From assembly GCA_001600415.1 (NCBI GenBank), contig BCJX01000012.1, positions 1,153,239 to 1,217,238 on the forward strand: DNA of 64,000 nucleotides. Direction: 5' to 3'. Below, piece by piece: positions 1 to 12,573 of the stretch. Made by a program: the position numbers and the translations under genes. The notes beneath the pieces are model-generated. The model was not told the origin of the DNA and searched no databases. It saw nothing but the letters and a program-made list of their open reading frames with translations. The stretch's first letter is position 1. Every line of letters begins with the position of its first letter. The stretch is from Pascua guehoae (lineage: Eukaryota > Basidiomycota > Tremellomycetes > Trichosporonales > Trichosporonaceae).

Positions 1-870
1 CCGCAAGCGGCTCGCCGCATCGAGCGATACGAACACGCCGCTCTCGGCTAGCCAAGCAGTGTACACCTGTAGCAGCATGTACAGAAGCTCGCGACTGTCA
101 ATGAGAGACGCCGTGGTCGCCGCAAACGGCAGACCGACGCTTCCGGGCCGTTGGCATCCTTGAAGCACTGCAGCTACGACCGAGATACAGCCGCATCTGC
201 AGCACCTCTGCACACCACACTTGTCCGCGCTGTACCCCTCCACGCTCCCTTCCTCGCCACCTCTCTACCCGCCAGACACCCATCCTCGTAACTCACCAAC
301 CATGGCATCCATCCGCGCGTCCCACATGTCATTGACAATGCACCCGGCGCCGCGCATGACGAGCGCGCCCGCCCCAAAGAGGGAGAGGTACCACGCACAC
401 GTCGCGAGGGGGGCGGCGACGGCCGAGCTGGCGAGGGTGATGGCCCACGCGCACGGCCAGAAGAGGAGCAGTGTCCCGATCGGCTTGTCGAGGCGCAGGA
501 GGTAGAGGTAGGGACGGGCCGGCTCGGCCCAGCGGGGCAGGTAGCGCTCAATGATACCGGGTGCGGGCGGGGCGGCGTCAGCTGCTGTGGTCGAGGCGGC
601 GGTGGCAGTGACGTTGGGAGCGGGGGTTGGGGTGATGGTCGCGGGGGTGGTGCTGGAGGCAGTTGTTGGTGGTTTGGACGAGGGGCGGGTGGTGGACAGG
701 AATCGACGAGGGAGACGGGCGAGCTTGCGCGACACTGATGTTGATGCCGACGACGCCGACGCCGATGGGCGCGTCAGGTGGCGCCGCTGCATCGGTAGTG
801 GTCGGAGCAGGGCGGCGGCTGGCGCTAGGCCTGTGCGCGCACACGCCGAGCGCGCGAGGACGGGGAGCAT
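1..870 (-). CDS. COQ2: COQ2, 4-hydroxybenzoate polyprenyltransferase (N-terminal part, cut by window edge)
   Basis: Attaches the polyprenyl tail to 4-hydroxybenzoate in ubiquinone synthesis, in the mitochondrial inner membrane. Two coding exons are visible: 870-297 and 42-1, joined across a GTGAGT...AG intron of 254 bases. Residues 1-65 are rich in Arg, Ser and Ala without acidic residues, as in a mitochondrial presequence. Around residue 125 comes the family opening [18 protein letters not shown], then [17 protein letters not shown], the first Asp-rich prenyl-diphosphate/Mg2+ motif (NDxxDxxxD). The second exon gives a PLA-containing stretch expected just after that motif. The rest of the membrane domain and the second Asp-rich motif lie left of base 1. 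The ATG at 870 is chosen because it opens the presequence. Identity is certain; the exact 3' splice site is inferred from phase. Confidence 0.93.
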
Positions 871-1211
871 GGCAACGGCTGTGCGAGAGGAATGGGGGTT
901 GTTGTGACAGACGTGGTGACTTTGGTTACAGACTTTTTGGCAGACTCGGGAATCGCGTCCGATAAGCGGGGCGGAGGTAATCTGACACTACTGGTCACGA
1001 TTGGACCCGACAACGGACAACGTGGCCATCAACAACCGCGGGCACAAACGCACGTAACATGCGACGGACTGCAGGACATGCACGACAAGGTCACGGTCAA
1101 GGATATTGTGCACAGTTGCTGGTGGTATAGGTACATGCAGCGGTATCTGTATGTCTGCTGCTCTCTGGCTGTCTACATCTGGCTCTGATGCCACACTGCT
1201 CCGTCCACCCC
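871..1211. other. Intergenic region between LSM2 3' end and COQ2 5' end
   Basis: About 340 bases separate the LSM2 stop from the COQ2 start, both on the minus strand, so the stretch must hold the LSM2 3' UTR and the COQ2 promoter. No further coding exon, repeat or RNA gene was found on either strand. Confidence 0.6.
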
Positions 1212-2354
1212 CTCACTTGTGTGCGTTCTTGGCCTCTGTGCGCGTTAGCGATGACTCTATCAGAGTAAAGAGCCCATTCGGCCAAGTAGATGCCAAGGCA
1301 GCATCTGGTCTTCACTGCCATCCACCGTCCTGTGTCGCTCCCATTTCGTTCCCTCCTTTCTACCACACCGTACTCACCACGACGTGTCGCATCCTCCAGC
1401 AAGGTCGTGTCGACGTTACGCGCCGCCATGCGGACGTAGCGGACGACAGATCCGCGAATAAACACGTTCTTTACTGCGAGCTGGGGGTTAGCACTGAAAT
1501 GAGAGAGCGAATGGGTAGGGCAGGTAAGGGCGTTTCACACCTGCTCTTGTACCACCCGCTGTGCGACCAACGCACCATATGAGGATACCGCTCTGGGTCT
1601 TCGACACGGATACCATCCAACCGGATGTTGAGGAACCTGTTGTCAGCAAGTGGGGCGCGCTAGCGGAGACAGTGTCGAGGAGGGCATGGGGTTCACAAAT
1701 GCGAGATTGGGGAGCTCGGGGGAGCGGATGGCGGAGCACAATGCCTGGTGGGTACGCAATGCGGCGAGCTGACAGTAGCTGCGCCAGCTCTGCAACCAGC
1801 TTCCAATTTATCAAACATGAGGCTGCAAGTTGCGCAGCTGCAGCAGCACAAGACAGCGCCCTTTGCCTTTCGGTCGCCCGAAGTGACAACAACCACATCG
1901 CCCTCCAAGCCACACAATGTCCAACCCGCCAGCCAGTTGGCCCACCCTCCCACTTGCCCTGCGAGTTACGAAGCATGCGCCGCACCCCAGTGGACATGCA
2001 CATCTCATCCAACACGGCAGCAACTCACTGGTCAACACTCTTGAGCGTGCCCGTGATGCACAGGTCGTTCTTGAGCTCGACCGTGATCACCTGGTCTGTG
2101 AGAGTCTTGAAGAACCTGGACGTCAGTGAAGTCCACGGCGGCCGTTATAAAGCTGGGGTCGGCCGAGCTCGACGGGCTGGCTGCGACGGGTGTTGTGATC
2201 GCTGGCTGTAGGCGAGCGAGGAAGGCAGCGGCGCAGCTGCAGGTGCTGGCGCTGGTGCTGGCTCGGCGTCCGTCCGCATCGTCGGTCCACGGGTATAAAC
2301 TCACGAGAAGATGAGCTGCAGTGTCAGCCAACTCGCAAGACTTGTACTCACCAT
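1212..2354 (-). CDS. LSM2: LSM2, U6 snRNA-associated Sm-like protein (six coding exons, one of 11 bases)
   Basis: Subunit of the Lsm2-8 ring that binds the U6 snRNA 3' end and of the Lsm1-7 ring in mRNA decay. Reconstructed exons: 2354-2352 (ATG alone), 2315-2305 (11 bases), 2115-2029, 1636-1576, 1480-1378 and 1234-1212. They join in phase to a 95-residue protein, the usual Lsm2 length. The Sm1 motif contains TVELKNDLCITGTLKSVDQ followed by FLNIRLDGI; the Sm2 motif reads FIRGSVVRYV. The N-terminus becomes MLIFSFFKTL only if the ATG-only exon and the 11-base exon are spliced in, which matches the conserved start of Lsm2. Introns carry GTGAGT or GTGCGT donors. The divergent neighbour SEN34 begins 300 bases away. 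Identity is very secure; the tiny exons rest on phase and family match. Confidence 0.93.
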
Positions 2355-2653
2355 CTCGATGTGCGGCGGTGCCGATGGATGAGTCGTCGTTGATGCTTGC
2401 GAGCTTGTCGGTCAACAACCACTTGGTCACAGAAGTGGGAGGGATCGAGGCGAGTTATCACTCCGTCCCCATAATGACGTGTCACGCAACCTCCACTTTG
2501 CCACCAGACCCGCAACTCAACTGGCATTTCTGGATTTCGGGCAGACGGCTCTGTATGAGCCAGTTACTGTAGTTGCTAGTTACGAGTTGTATCTTAGTCG
2601 ACCACCACCGGGACGACAACAGCACAACTCTTCCGCCCCCGTGCACCACGACC

Positions 2654-3990
2654 ATGGCGCTCGACAAGCCCGGCGAGCCCAGTGCGGCTGGCTCGGAGGG
2701 GTCGATCCCGCTCTATGTCGTCGACGGCGTCGCGACCGTGTGGGATGCGCAGAGTGAGTCGAGTCGTGCGGGGGTGGAGCGTGTGTATGGTTCCTCTGCG
2801 GCCTCTTTTGTGTCGTGGGACCGTCGACACCATGTTTTCTGTTATTTACAGCATTTGACGGTCCCGACTCTCATCGGACTCGTCGTCCGTCGTGGACTCT
2901 TTGGTGTACACCTGTCATGTGGCTATTCGAACCTCCCTGTGTCCCCACCTACCACCTCTCTTATCCCCCCCAAACTCCTCCACTGCTAACCCCCAGCCGC
3001 CGCCACCCTCCACTGCCAACACGACATCTCGGGCCTGCGCGTCGGCACCCTCCCAGGCGTCGTGCAGCAGAACGCCTTTCTCGGCCTCCCCATCACCCTC
3101 ATGCCAGAGGAGACGGCCCACCTCGTCAACTCCGGTGAGTCCTGATTGCCTCCAGAGCCAAATTCACCGGAATTACTGACACACTCTTTACAGGCGTGGC
3201 CCACCTCGTCCCTGTCCCCTCTACACTCTCCCCACCGTCGCCCGCGCTCGTAGCGGCCCGGACGGCGCTGCGCGTCTCGCGCTCGCGCGCGCTCGCCGAG
3301 CGTCTGCGGGCGGAAGAGGACGCGCGCGCGCTGGCGGCCAAGGCGAAATATGCGCCCGCGTCGGATGCCGTGCGTGCCAAGCGCATTGCACGGGCACGCA
3401 AGCGCGCCGAGGCCGCGCGGGATGCGGCGGTGCGTGATGGGCAGGACCCCGAGGTGGCCGCTGCGGCGTGTGCGGCTGCGATTGCCGAGGCCGAGAATGC
3501 GTCTGGAGTCGCACCGAGCACAACGCCGGCCAAAAAGCCCGTCGAGGCACCCGTGTTTACTGCCGAGAATACAAACCTGTTTACAGTCGTGCACGGCGCG
3601 CCGGCCGACGACGAGACGCTGCCACAGGGCACCGCGGCGCTGGGGTCCGACACGCTCCCGTTCCCGCGTACGGTGCGCGACGTCGCGCTCGCGCAGACGT
3701 TTGACGCCCTCCACGCGCGCGGGCTCCGGATGGGCCTCGGACCCCGCTTTGGGGGAGAGTACCTCATCTACCCCGGCGACTATCTCCGCTACCACGCACA
3801 CTTTACCAGCCAGGTCATTGTGCGCGATACGCCCATCCTCCCCGCCGAGCTTGTCGCGTGGGGGCGTCTCGGGACAGGCACCAAAAAGGCCGGCCTGCTC
3901 TGCTGCTGGGACGACGGCAAGAGGGGCGGCGAGGACGCGGATATGGGAGAGGTCGAGTTTTATAGCCTCGAGTGGGCGAGCTTTGGATAG
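2654..3990 (+). CDS. SEN34: SEN34, catalytic subunit of the tRNA-splicing endonuclease
   Basis: Cuts the 3' splice site of intron-containing pre-tRNAs as part of the Sen2-Sen15-Sen34-Sen54 complex. Three exons, 2654-2753, 2997-3134 and 3194-3990, join in phase to 344 residues. The N-terminal domain (about 15-95) contains ISGLRVGTLPGVVQQN and LPITLMPEETAHLV, typical of Sen34. A charged Ala/Arg/Glu-rich helical linker follows (about 100-190). The C-terminal nuclease fold has GGEYLIYPGDYLRYHAHF, supplying the catalytic Tyr and His, and KKAGLLCCWDD, supplying the Lys. The ATG at 2654 is the first in frame with the conserved N-terminus. This gene is notable here because all three intact tRNA genes in the window carry introns. 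It shares a short divergent promoter with LSM2. Confidence 0.93.
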
Positions 3991-4476
3991 ATGCCGTTGC
4001 TAGTGTTATGCACCAGTGTACCAGTAGTTATGAGCTGGCTGCAGACGCCACTCCTGGGCGGGGTCAGTTGGACGGACAGACTGAGTACGACACAGACTGT
4101 TACCCCGAGTACATCACAATGCTAGCCATGTTCAGTATCAAGAGGGCTTTGGCAGGGGTATCACACTATAGGTCCTGACGAGCCCGCCCACAGACTCATT
4201 GACGCTGTCGTCGGATGGGGCCACACGGCAAGACCAAAGACAGCACCGCCTACTTAGCAAGATCGAGCAGCAGGCACACAACAACCACCATACAAGCCAT
4301 CAGTATCACCGACCAATGCACCCGCATCTTTACTCGCACGTGAACGGATACAATACATCGGCGGCAGGACAGAAAAACGCCCACCACCGCGCGGCGCCTG
4401 CCGCGGTCGTGGCTCGTGGCTCATGAGGTATAAGGGGCTGGGCGTGTGTGCTGGGAGGGGTGGGGTGAGGGGCAGT
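3991..4476. other. Convergent 3' regions of SEN34 and CDK1
   Basis: About 490 bases lie between two stop codons facing each other. Nothing beyond 3' untranslated sequence is visible. Confidence 0.5.
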
Positions 4477-6053
<1,577 letters not shown>

Positions 6054-6746
6054 AGGCGCGTGTGGGGTGGAGGGAGGCAATGTCGGGAGAGGGAGTAGCA
6101 GTGAGGTTGGCGGAGAAGAGGAGGGAGAGGGGTGACAAAGGAGTAGAGGTGGGTGTGGTGCAATTCTGGTTTTGGTGCAAGAGTTACAAAGTAGAGAGTT
6201 GTTGGATATTGTATACCGTTACACTGTTAACTGTTGCAGCACTTCTGTGTGGTTGTTGGGTCAATGATTGGGATGGAATCTGAACCAAACCCCGTCCATC
6301 ACAACCCTGGCCTCTGTTGCACGCTGCTGCACCTGTTTGCCTTTGCCTTTACTGCCGCCGTTGTTGACCTTTTGCTCCCACCCGGGCGTGCGTGCACCAC
6401 CCACCCACCCGTCACGCGTCGCGTCCCACACCACCACACTTGCATTTGCTTCCGTTGGAGACCTCTGGAGGTCAGGCGCGTTGGTCCTCGCCCCCGACGC
6501 CACACAATACCCTTGATTGATTGATCGTTGTAATTGATCCCGCCTCTGTCCGCGTGGCAATTTGCCTCCGCCCATCCGCCAAATGACTTCATGTTTGGCC
6601 ACCTCGTTCCGGCCACTCACCACCAAAATTTCCCTCGGCCCAGCAGGCACTACCCGACCCACACACCACCGACACCACCGACGGTTACCATCGATACCAC
6701 TTGATAACATCCATCTCGATCCCCAACAACCTCGTAAACCACCAAG
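6054..6746. other. Divergent promoter between CDK1 and the small acidic-protein gene
   Basis: Roughly 690 bases between two start codons pointing away from each other. The sequence is C/A-rich near 6640-6746, as expected of a leader. No coding exon was recognised. Confidence 0.5.
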
Positions 6747-7223
6747 ATGGACAAGCCGCTCAACTCGCCGCTCCTCATCGAGCCCATCGGGCGCCCCACC
6801 AAGCTCTCGGCCCAGGCGACCTTTGTGCAGCTCCAGTCCTTCCTCGCGCCCCTCCCTGCTTCGCCCGCACGCACGCAGCTCGAGCGCCTCGCGGATGCGT
6901 TGGGCGTCGAGACGGGCGCGATTGCCCCGAGCGAGGGCGAGCGGCGCGAGGCGGAACGTGCCGCTGCGCGCGCCAAGGCGAGGCAGGAGCGGCGCGCGGC
7001 GCGCGAGGCCGAGCGCGAAGCCGAGCGCCTAGAGGCCGAGAAGCGCGAGCAGGCCCAGCTCGAGTCGCAGGTCGACGCGCTCGAGGACGACGACGACGAC
7101 GATGAGGAGATGGGCGTGGGCGGCTTTGAGGGCGACGAGACAATGGACGACAGGGGCGATGTCGAGTATGGCGACGTGCCCGATGACGACGATGATGAGC
7201 CCGACAACGAAGAGGACGAGTAG
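6747..7223 (+). CDS. Small protein with charged coiled coil and acidic tail, unknown function
   Basis: Single-exon reading frame of 158 codons. Residues 1-60 are moderately hydrophobic with repeated Leu (PLNSPLLIEPIGRPTKL, then a stretch with FLAPLPASPARTQLERL). Residues 65-110 form a strongly charged Glu/Arg/Ala helix, probably a coiled coil. From about 110 to the end it is almost entirely Asp/Glu. The ATG sits in a good context (AAGATGGAC) after a C/A-rich leader. Codon third positions are nearly all G or C, like the neighbouring true genes, which supports it being coding. It lies head-to-head with CDK1 and tail-to-tail with the AlkB-like gene. I do not recognise the family; the composition would suit a chromatin, ribosome-assembly or scaffold protein, but that is only inference. 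Confidence 0.7.
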   Translation: MDKPLNSPLLIEPIGRPTKLSAQATFVQLQSFLAPLPASPARTQLERLADALGVETGAIAPSEGERREAERAAARAKARQERRAAREAEREAERLEAEKREQAQLESQVDALEDDDDDDEEMGVGGFEGDETMDDRGDVEYGDVPDDDDDEPDNEEDE

Positions 7224-7349
7224 GCGGGCTTGATCCTGCGTGCCGCTCTGCCCACGCCCCCTCGAGTCGATACAGCCACGACTGCGCATCATACTACACC
7301 ACCACTTGCACAACTACACATTACACACAACATACATCGATACCCCGCA

Positions 7350-9413
7350 TCACCACACCCCCTCTGTCTCGGTTCTTGGCTCCCGTGATCGCGAGCCTGC
7401 GTTTACGACACTCGTCTCGTCTTCCTTCGGCTCCCTCGGATGCTCTCCACGGTCCCCTTCTCCGTCTCCGCCTTTTGCGTCGCCCACACACGGCCCGCGC
7501 CCCTCGCCCCTCATATCGAGGATCTTGAAGAACCCGCACCCCTTCAGGTCGCCCGACGCCCCCGGTGTCTGGCACTGCCAGAAGAATGCCATGTCGTCGT
7601 CCTTGACTCGCACGTCGTCGGCGTTCGTCCACTCGGTGCGACTACCCGGCCGTACACCGGCCCATGATCGCGCTTTCGCCTTTTGGTCGGCGCGGAGCAG
7701 CCTGGTGTCAGTTACTGGTGTTCGCTTCGAACACTGGGGCTGGGGGCGACCAAAAGCGTGGCATATAGGACGGTAGACAGCAGATGTAACAAATGTACGC
7801 ACGAAGGAATGCCGCACTTGCACCGCGGGGTTGCGCCGGGGTGGAAATCTAGTGTCAGATGGGCGCGCTGCAGCCTGAAGACGAACCATCGCGGTAGAAC
7901 CTGGCGTCAGCTGGAGAAAGGACAACCACCTTACCGAAACGTAATATTGATGCGCGAGGTGAACGCCTTCTGGTCGGCTGGAGGAATGGGATTCTGCTCT
8001 GCGTCCCATGCTGGCCGGAACAGGTCCAGTGCCCGTTGGGGTGGCACGCTGAAGTGAGCATTGCTACGATAGAGAATGCGTAGCAACGCACGTATGCTTG
8101 TACCGCTCCTGGCAGCCGGGCACCATGAGACAGAGGCTGTTGTGTCCCAGCGTCACCTCGTATGTCCGCGTTGGCCGTGACGACGCAAACGCCTCGTCAA
8201 CAGCTTCGGTTGGTCTCAAGCGGAACGCACGCGGCGTGCCTAATGAGAGCGACGCGATGGTCGGGTACGGTCCGAGGTCTGCGTGAGCACAACAGATGAG
8301 AGAGCGGAAACGCACAAGTCAGTTGGTCGGCATGCCACCCCACACTGCCGCGTGAGCTCCTCATCACACCGCTGGCCTAGCTCGTACGCACGTGCTCACA
8401 GCGCCGTCGTACCGGTTCGCCGCACACATGTTTGCGCGCCACTTTCCGCGAAACTCGAGTGGATATCGGGGCAGAGTATCGAGGTGTGCGTTGACGGCGT
8501 CCTCGACCATCTGGGCTGCTTGAGACAGGAGGGGTGTGAACGGCTAGTCTTTGTCAGCTGGGCGCGCCATTCCAACTTGTTTGAAACACCCCCCCACCTT
8601 GACCTCATACTCTGTGCCCGAGTAGTAGTACGGCACGCCGACCTGGGCACCATACCCGCCTCCGGGGCGGCAGTACGCCGTGCTCTGGTGGTTACTCTGC
8701 ACTTCGCGGCCGGCGAGGAAGAACTTGCGTTTCGGCCACGACGGCGACTCGGCCATGAGCTCGTGGTAGAGTGCGGCGGCAAACGGGGGCGAGAGGGGTG
8801 ACTGCAGGAGTGCGAGGGGGAGCTCGGCGGCGGCGATGGCCTCAACCGATGAGAGGTGCATGGTCGGCATGCGTTTGCGTGCCTCCTTGTCCCGCTCGCG
8901 GTCCGAGAGCTTGGCTGCGTCGGGTTTCAGGAGCGCGGACCACGAAGCGGCAGATGCGGCGCGGTCCTCGGCAGAGAGGAAGGCGGGTGTCGACGACCGC
9001 TCGCGGCGGGTCGGAGAGGGGGAAGCAGCAGGCTGGGATGTGTTGTCCATCCCAGACTCAACAACAGTCGTCTGGTCATTCCCGATGCTCATGCGGTCGT
9101 CGTCCTTTACACGCTTGCCTCGCTCAGGCGCGCGTCCCGCCTTTGCCCCGTTGAGCCAGCTCGTGAGGCCAGCGTTGCGTGGTCGTTTCTGTGGTCTTCC
9201 AGACGAAGATCCCTGAGGGACCGCCCGAGTTGCTGCCCCACTCGTCCCACTCGTCCCCTCACCGAGGAGGAGGACCTCAGCCGCCCGCAAGACATCCCCA
9301 TCGGCACGCAGCAACGCATCGACATAGCTGTCTGGTGGAAACGACGCTGGGTCCAGGAGCGCAATGAGCGAGGCGAGAGCGGCGTCGTCCACGTCGGCAC
9401 GGCGCTTGGCCAT
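7350..9413 (-). CDS. AlkB-like 2-oxoglutarate/Fe(II) dioxygenase with CUE-like N-terminus and GRF zinc finger
   Basis: Probably an oxidative demethylase of alkylated nucleic acid. Eight exons fit in phase: 9413-8598, 8543-8392, 8344-8316, 8278-8092, 8048-7935, 7900-7887 (14 bases), 7848-7803 and 7701-7350, giving 569 residues. Residues 7-45 resemble a CUE/UBA ubiquitin-binding helix set. The dioxygenase core shows the iron ligands HAD (about 327-329) and His394 (ERYKH), and the 2-oxoglutarate motif RINITFR (427-433). It is followed by CKCG and, 50 residues on, FFWQCQTPG and LKGCGFFKI, a GRF-type zinc finger, which binds single-stranded nucleic acid in other proteins. The chosen ATG opens the CUE-like region; an in-frame start 96 bases upstream at 9509 is possible. 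Exons 3 and 6 are inferred from phase and motif continuity. Confidence 0.85.
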
Positions 9414-10279
9414 CCTGTAAGCAGTACGAGACAGGGGTGCAAAGCGGTCAAGAGTTGAGTTTATGTGTAAGCAGACGAGATGGCAGAAAGGGTTTGTTAT
9501 TGCTGTCAACAGCTGGGTCTTTTGGGTGAGTCAACTGGCCGACTTTTGTTTCCGACCGACGCGTTCACGTGAAGTGACGTCATGCGAGTTGCGATCAAAC
9601 TCACTGGTCCAAGCAGGTGAACGCAGCAACGCCTCCTCTATGTATGTATGCAAGTGCGCCCTGGGCACTGCATAAATTGGCCGTCCACAACAGGGCTCAA
9701 GAGAGTCGTAACAAGATACTGTATGTACATCGAGACTGGCCAGGTTTACAGACTAGAGTGTGGGGTCTTGCATCAAGGTCAGCCAAGACACATTCACTCT
9801 CATTTTCCTAATTCTAGTTGTCCCTGAGATTATTGTTTCACCCAGACTCTCGGGTTGTATTAAGCTCTGCACATGGAACATGAGGCTAGCCATTGCCAGA
9901 GTCATTATTGCCAGGCCATGCCAGGCTAGCTTGGCACATTGGGTGCGACGCGCGACGGGATTGCCCATGCCCGATTCTGACCCTTTGTGCGCGCCACCCG
10001 AGGGAGGGGACGCTTTACGCTCTGGATGGGGTAAAGGGCGACGAGGCATCCTGCGCCATGCGCCACCGAAACCCTCCGTCTCAAGTCGTCCTCGCGTCTC
10101 CCGACCTGTGGTGTGGTGCTCGGCAACAAACGCGTGCGTCTCATCAGACAGACTGTCGGTTGCTCCGAGTGCCACGACACGATACGACACGACAACATTA
10201 CCCTCGTCGCCTCGTCTCAACTTTGTCCATCTCGTGCTTTTTCACAATCCACCATCATCCATCACCCACACGATCCACC
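9414..10279. other. Divergent intergenic region between AlkB-like and EF-hand genes
   Basis: About 870 bases, including the promoters of both flanking genes. The first half is AT-richer than the genes. Nothing else could be supported. Confidence 0.5.
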
Positions 10280-12573
10280 ATGGCACGCAGACTAGCTGTA
10301 CTCCTCCTCGCAGGCGTTGCACTCGCACACGGCGAGCACGGACACGGACACGACGACGACCCGTCGCTGGGGTACGCGGAGCGGCATGTGCGTATGGCTT
10401 CCTGGGGCTGGAGAGAGGGGAGGTGGCGGCGGGAGGTGGGAGGTGAGAAGTGGGGAGGGGAGGGGACACGGACCAGCGGTCACGGATGGGTCACGCTGCG
10501 TCGGGACGGGGGGTGGCACGGACGTGCGGTGTTGACTGGCGGCGGGGGCGATGCCTCTCTCCGCCGAGGCCGAAGATTTGTGCGGCGTCCAGGCGTCCAG
10601 TGTCATCTCCCGTGTGGAGCCTCGGGACGCTAGTGCACTGCTGTCTCCGGCGACACCTCTCCGCATACCCATACGACCCCATGAAACCTCCCTCCCCACT
10701 GCCAAGGCCCGACACCCGCGCCAAGACCGCGAGACCAGTATTGCTAACGACCAGATGGCGGCCGAGCACCACATTGACTCGTTTGACCTCCCGGCCTTTT
10801 TCAAGCTGCACGACCTCAACCTCGACGGCGTGTGGGACCGCGACGAGATTGCCGCCCTGTATGGACTGCGCCACCGCTCGGTGCTCGGTGGGGAGAAGGA
10901 GAAGAATGCAGGGCTCGAGGACCGCATCGTCAGCGCCGTCCTCGCAAAGCTCGACACGAATGGGGATGGTGAGTTGGGGTGTGGGGCTTGTTGGGATCCG
11001 GCTGGGTGTTACGGGACGGAGCGGGGAGCGGGCGCGGGGGGAGGGGCGGTGAGCAGCGGTTTGGGACAGGGAGCGGGGAGTGCGCCCGGGCTGTAGGCTG
11101 CAACTGCGGCCTCCGCCGGAGGGGAGCTGGTACCCAGTGGCCCAGTCGCCAGCGAGTGGCTCGGACGAGCACGCAAACAACAGCGACACCCGACAGGAGT
11201 CGCCGGACGGAGACGGGGGTACGGCGAGTTGCGGTGGCGGTGTCTAAAGCCGCCTGCGTCAATCTTCGGAGAGGCTCCAGCGCCACGGCTGTCACCGCCC
11301 ACGGCATGCTCGGCGCATAGGCCGTCTTGCACCCTCAGTGACCCAGTGGGCAGCGGACGAGTGTGCCGAGCTGGCCTGAGCACAAAGATCGACAGGGAGG
11401 AGTCGGCCGTGTCACTGCGCGGCGATTGACCTTTCCCTATGCGGGCCGGCTGTGCTCTGGCGCACGCATACAACGCACTCACACAGCGCACTGACACACG
11501 CAGGCAAGGTCTCACTGGAAGAGTTTGTCGCGGGAGGCAAGGACTCGCTGACTGTCATTGGCGACTTCAAGGACCTGGGCCACCACTACGACGAGGAGTC
11601 CGAGTAGTGAGTGTTATGCCCGCCTCAGACGCCGTCGAACATACACTGACGGCAGCTTCCTGCACCACGAAGAGGTGTGTGGCATGTTTCTGCACCAACC
11701 CTGACGCCAGCTCTACCATTCGACGCCCGAGACGCAGACAGACGAGTCGTACACGCATCCCGAGGGTGAGCTGCGGTCCGCGTGGTGTTGCTGACTCTAG
11801 ACATTGAGCACTTTAAGCGTGAGCCGCGGTGGTGTGCAAGCAAGAGCAACCTCGGATCTCTCGAATCTCTTTGCCCTCTTGACACCCCTCGTGCCTACTT
11901 TTCCCCGACTAACCACAGACCACGACCACATTGAAGACGAAGAAGACGCGCGCGAACGCATCTTCCTCGGCCTCGACCCCGACGCCGACCTCGAACAGGA
12001 CCACGAGGCGCCCCCCGACCCCCTGGCCGACCACGCCCACGCCCCCGGCGAGGGACCCCAGGGCGCCGCGGGCCACGAGGGCGCAGGCGCACCCCCGCTC
12101 GAGGGCGAGGAGCCCGCCGAAAAGGCACGTGCAGAGCGCGCAGCACGCCGCACGCCGCCCAACCGCCTCCAGGACGACACGCCAAAGGGCCCCGGGGGGC
12201 GGTTCCGCCACAATACCGAGGAGCGCGCCAAGAAGGATGCACCGTACAAGTATAGGTGAGTCGGGCGGGCTGTGGGCTGTGGGCCGTGGGCCGTGGAGGG
12301 TGGGTGGACCCTGGGGGGGGGGGGGGGGGGGGAGTTGTGTACTGTTGGGAGTCGTGAGGTTGTGGCGCTTCTGTTGGGGTGTACGGCACGGGGAATGTGA
12401 TGCTGCCGAGTCTGCCCAGGGGCTACGATGACTGGCTCCCGGGCTGTAATCGGCTTCCGAACCATGTCTTCACCGGGGGGGGGAGAAGTAAAGACGCGGT
12501 GACAGCCCTTGGATTCGATGGCATGGGAGAGCGGCGCAAGGACAGACGCAGGGACAAGCCCTGCGGAGTGTGA
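10280..12573 (+). CDS. Secreted EF-hand protein of the Ssp120/nucleobindin type
   Basis: Likely a Ca2+-binding protein of the secretory pathway. Exons: 10280-10387, 10755-10968, 11504-11606, 11656-11674 (19 bases), 11711-11765, 11801-11818 (18 bases), 11919-12255 and probably 12420-12573. The N-terminus (ARRLAVLLLAGVALAHGE) is a signal peptide. Two EF-hands follow: DLNLDGVWDRDE and DTNGDGKVSLEE. The strongly conserved family block is FLHHEELYHSTPETQTDESY followed by THPE and DIEHFKHHDHIE. Residues about 175-285 are acidic, Pro/Ala/Gly-rich, probably disordered. The last exon is uncertain: joining 12255 to 12420 gives 335 residues ending in an unconserved tail, while reading into the intron gives an early stop. 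That last intron contains a run of twenty G. Function is inferred from family resemblance. Confidence 0.8.
12313..12332. repeat. Homopolymer of 20 G
   Basis: Twenty consecutive G on the plus strand inside the last intron of the EF-hand gene. It may be an assembly-limited length, as another run of exactly 20 (of C) occurs at 30663-30682. Confidence 0.9.
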
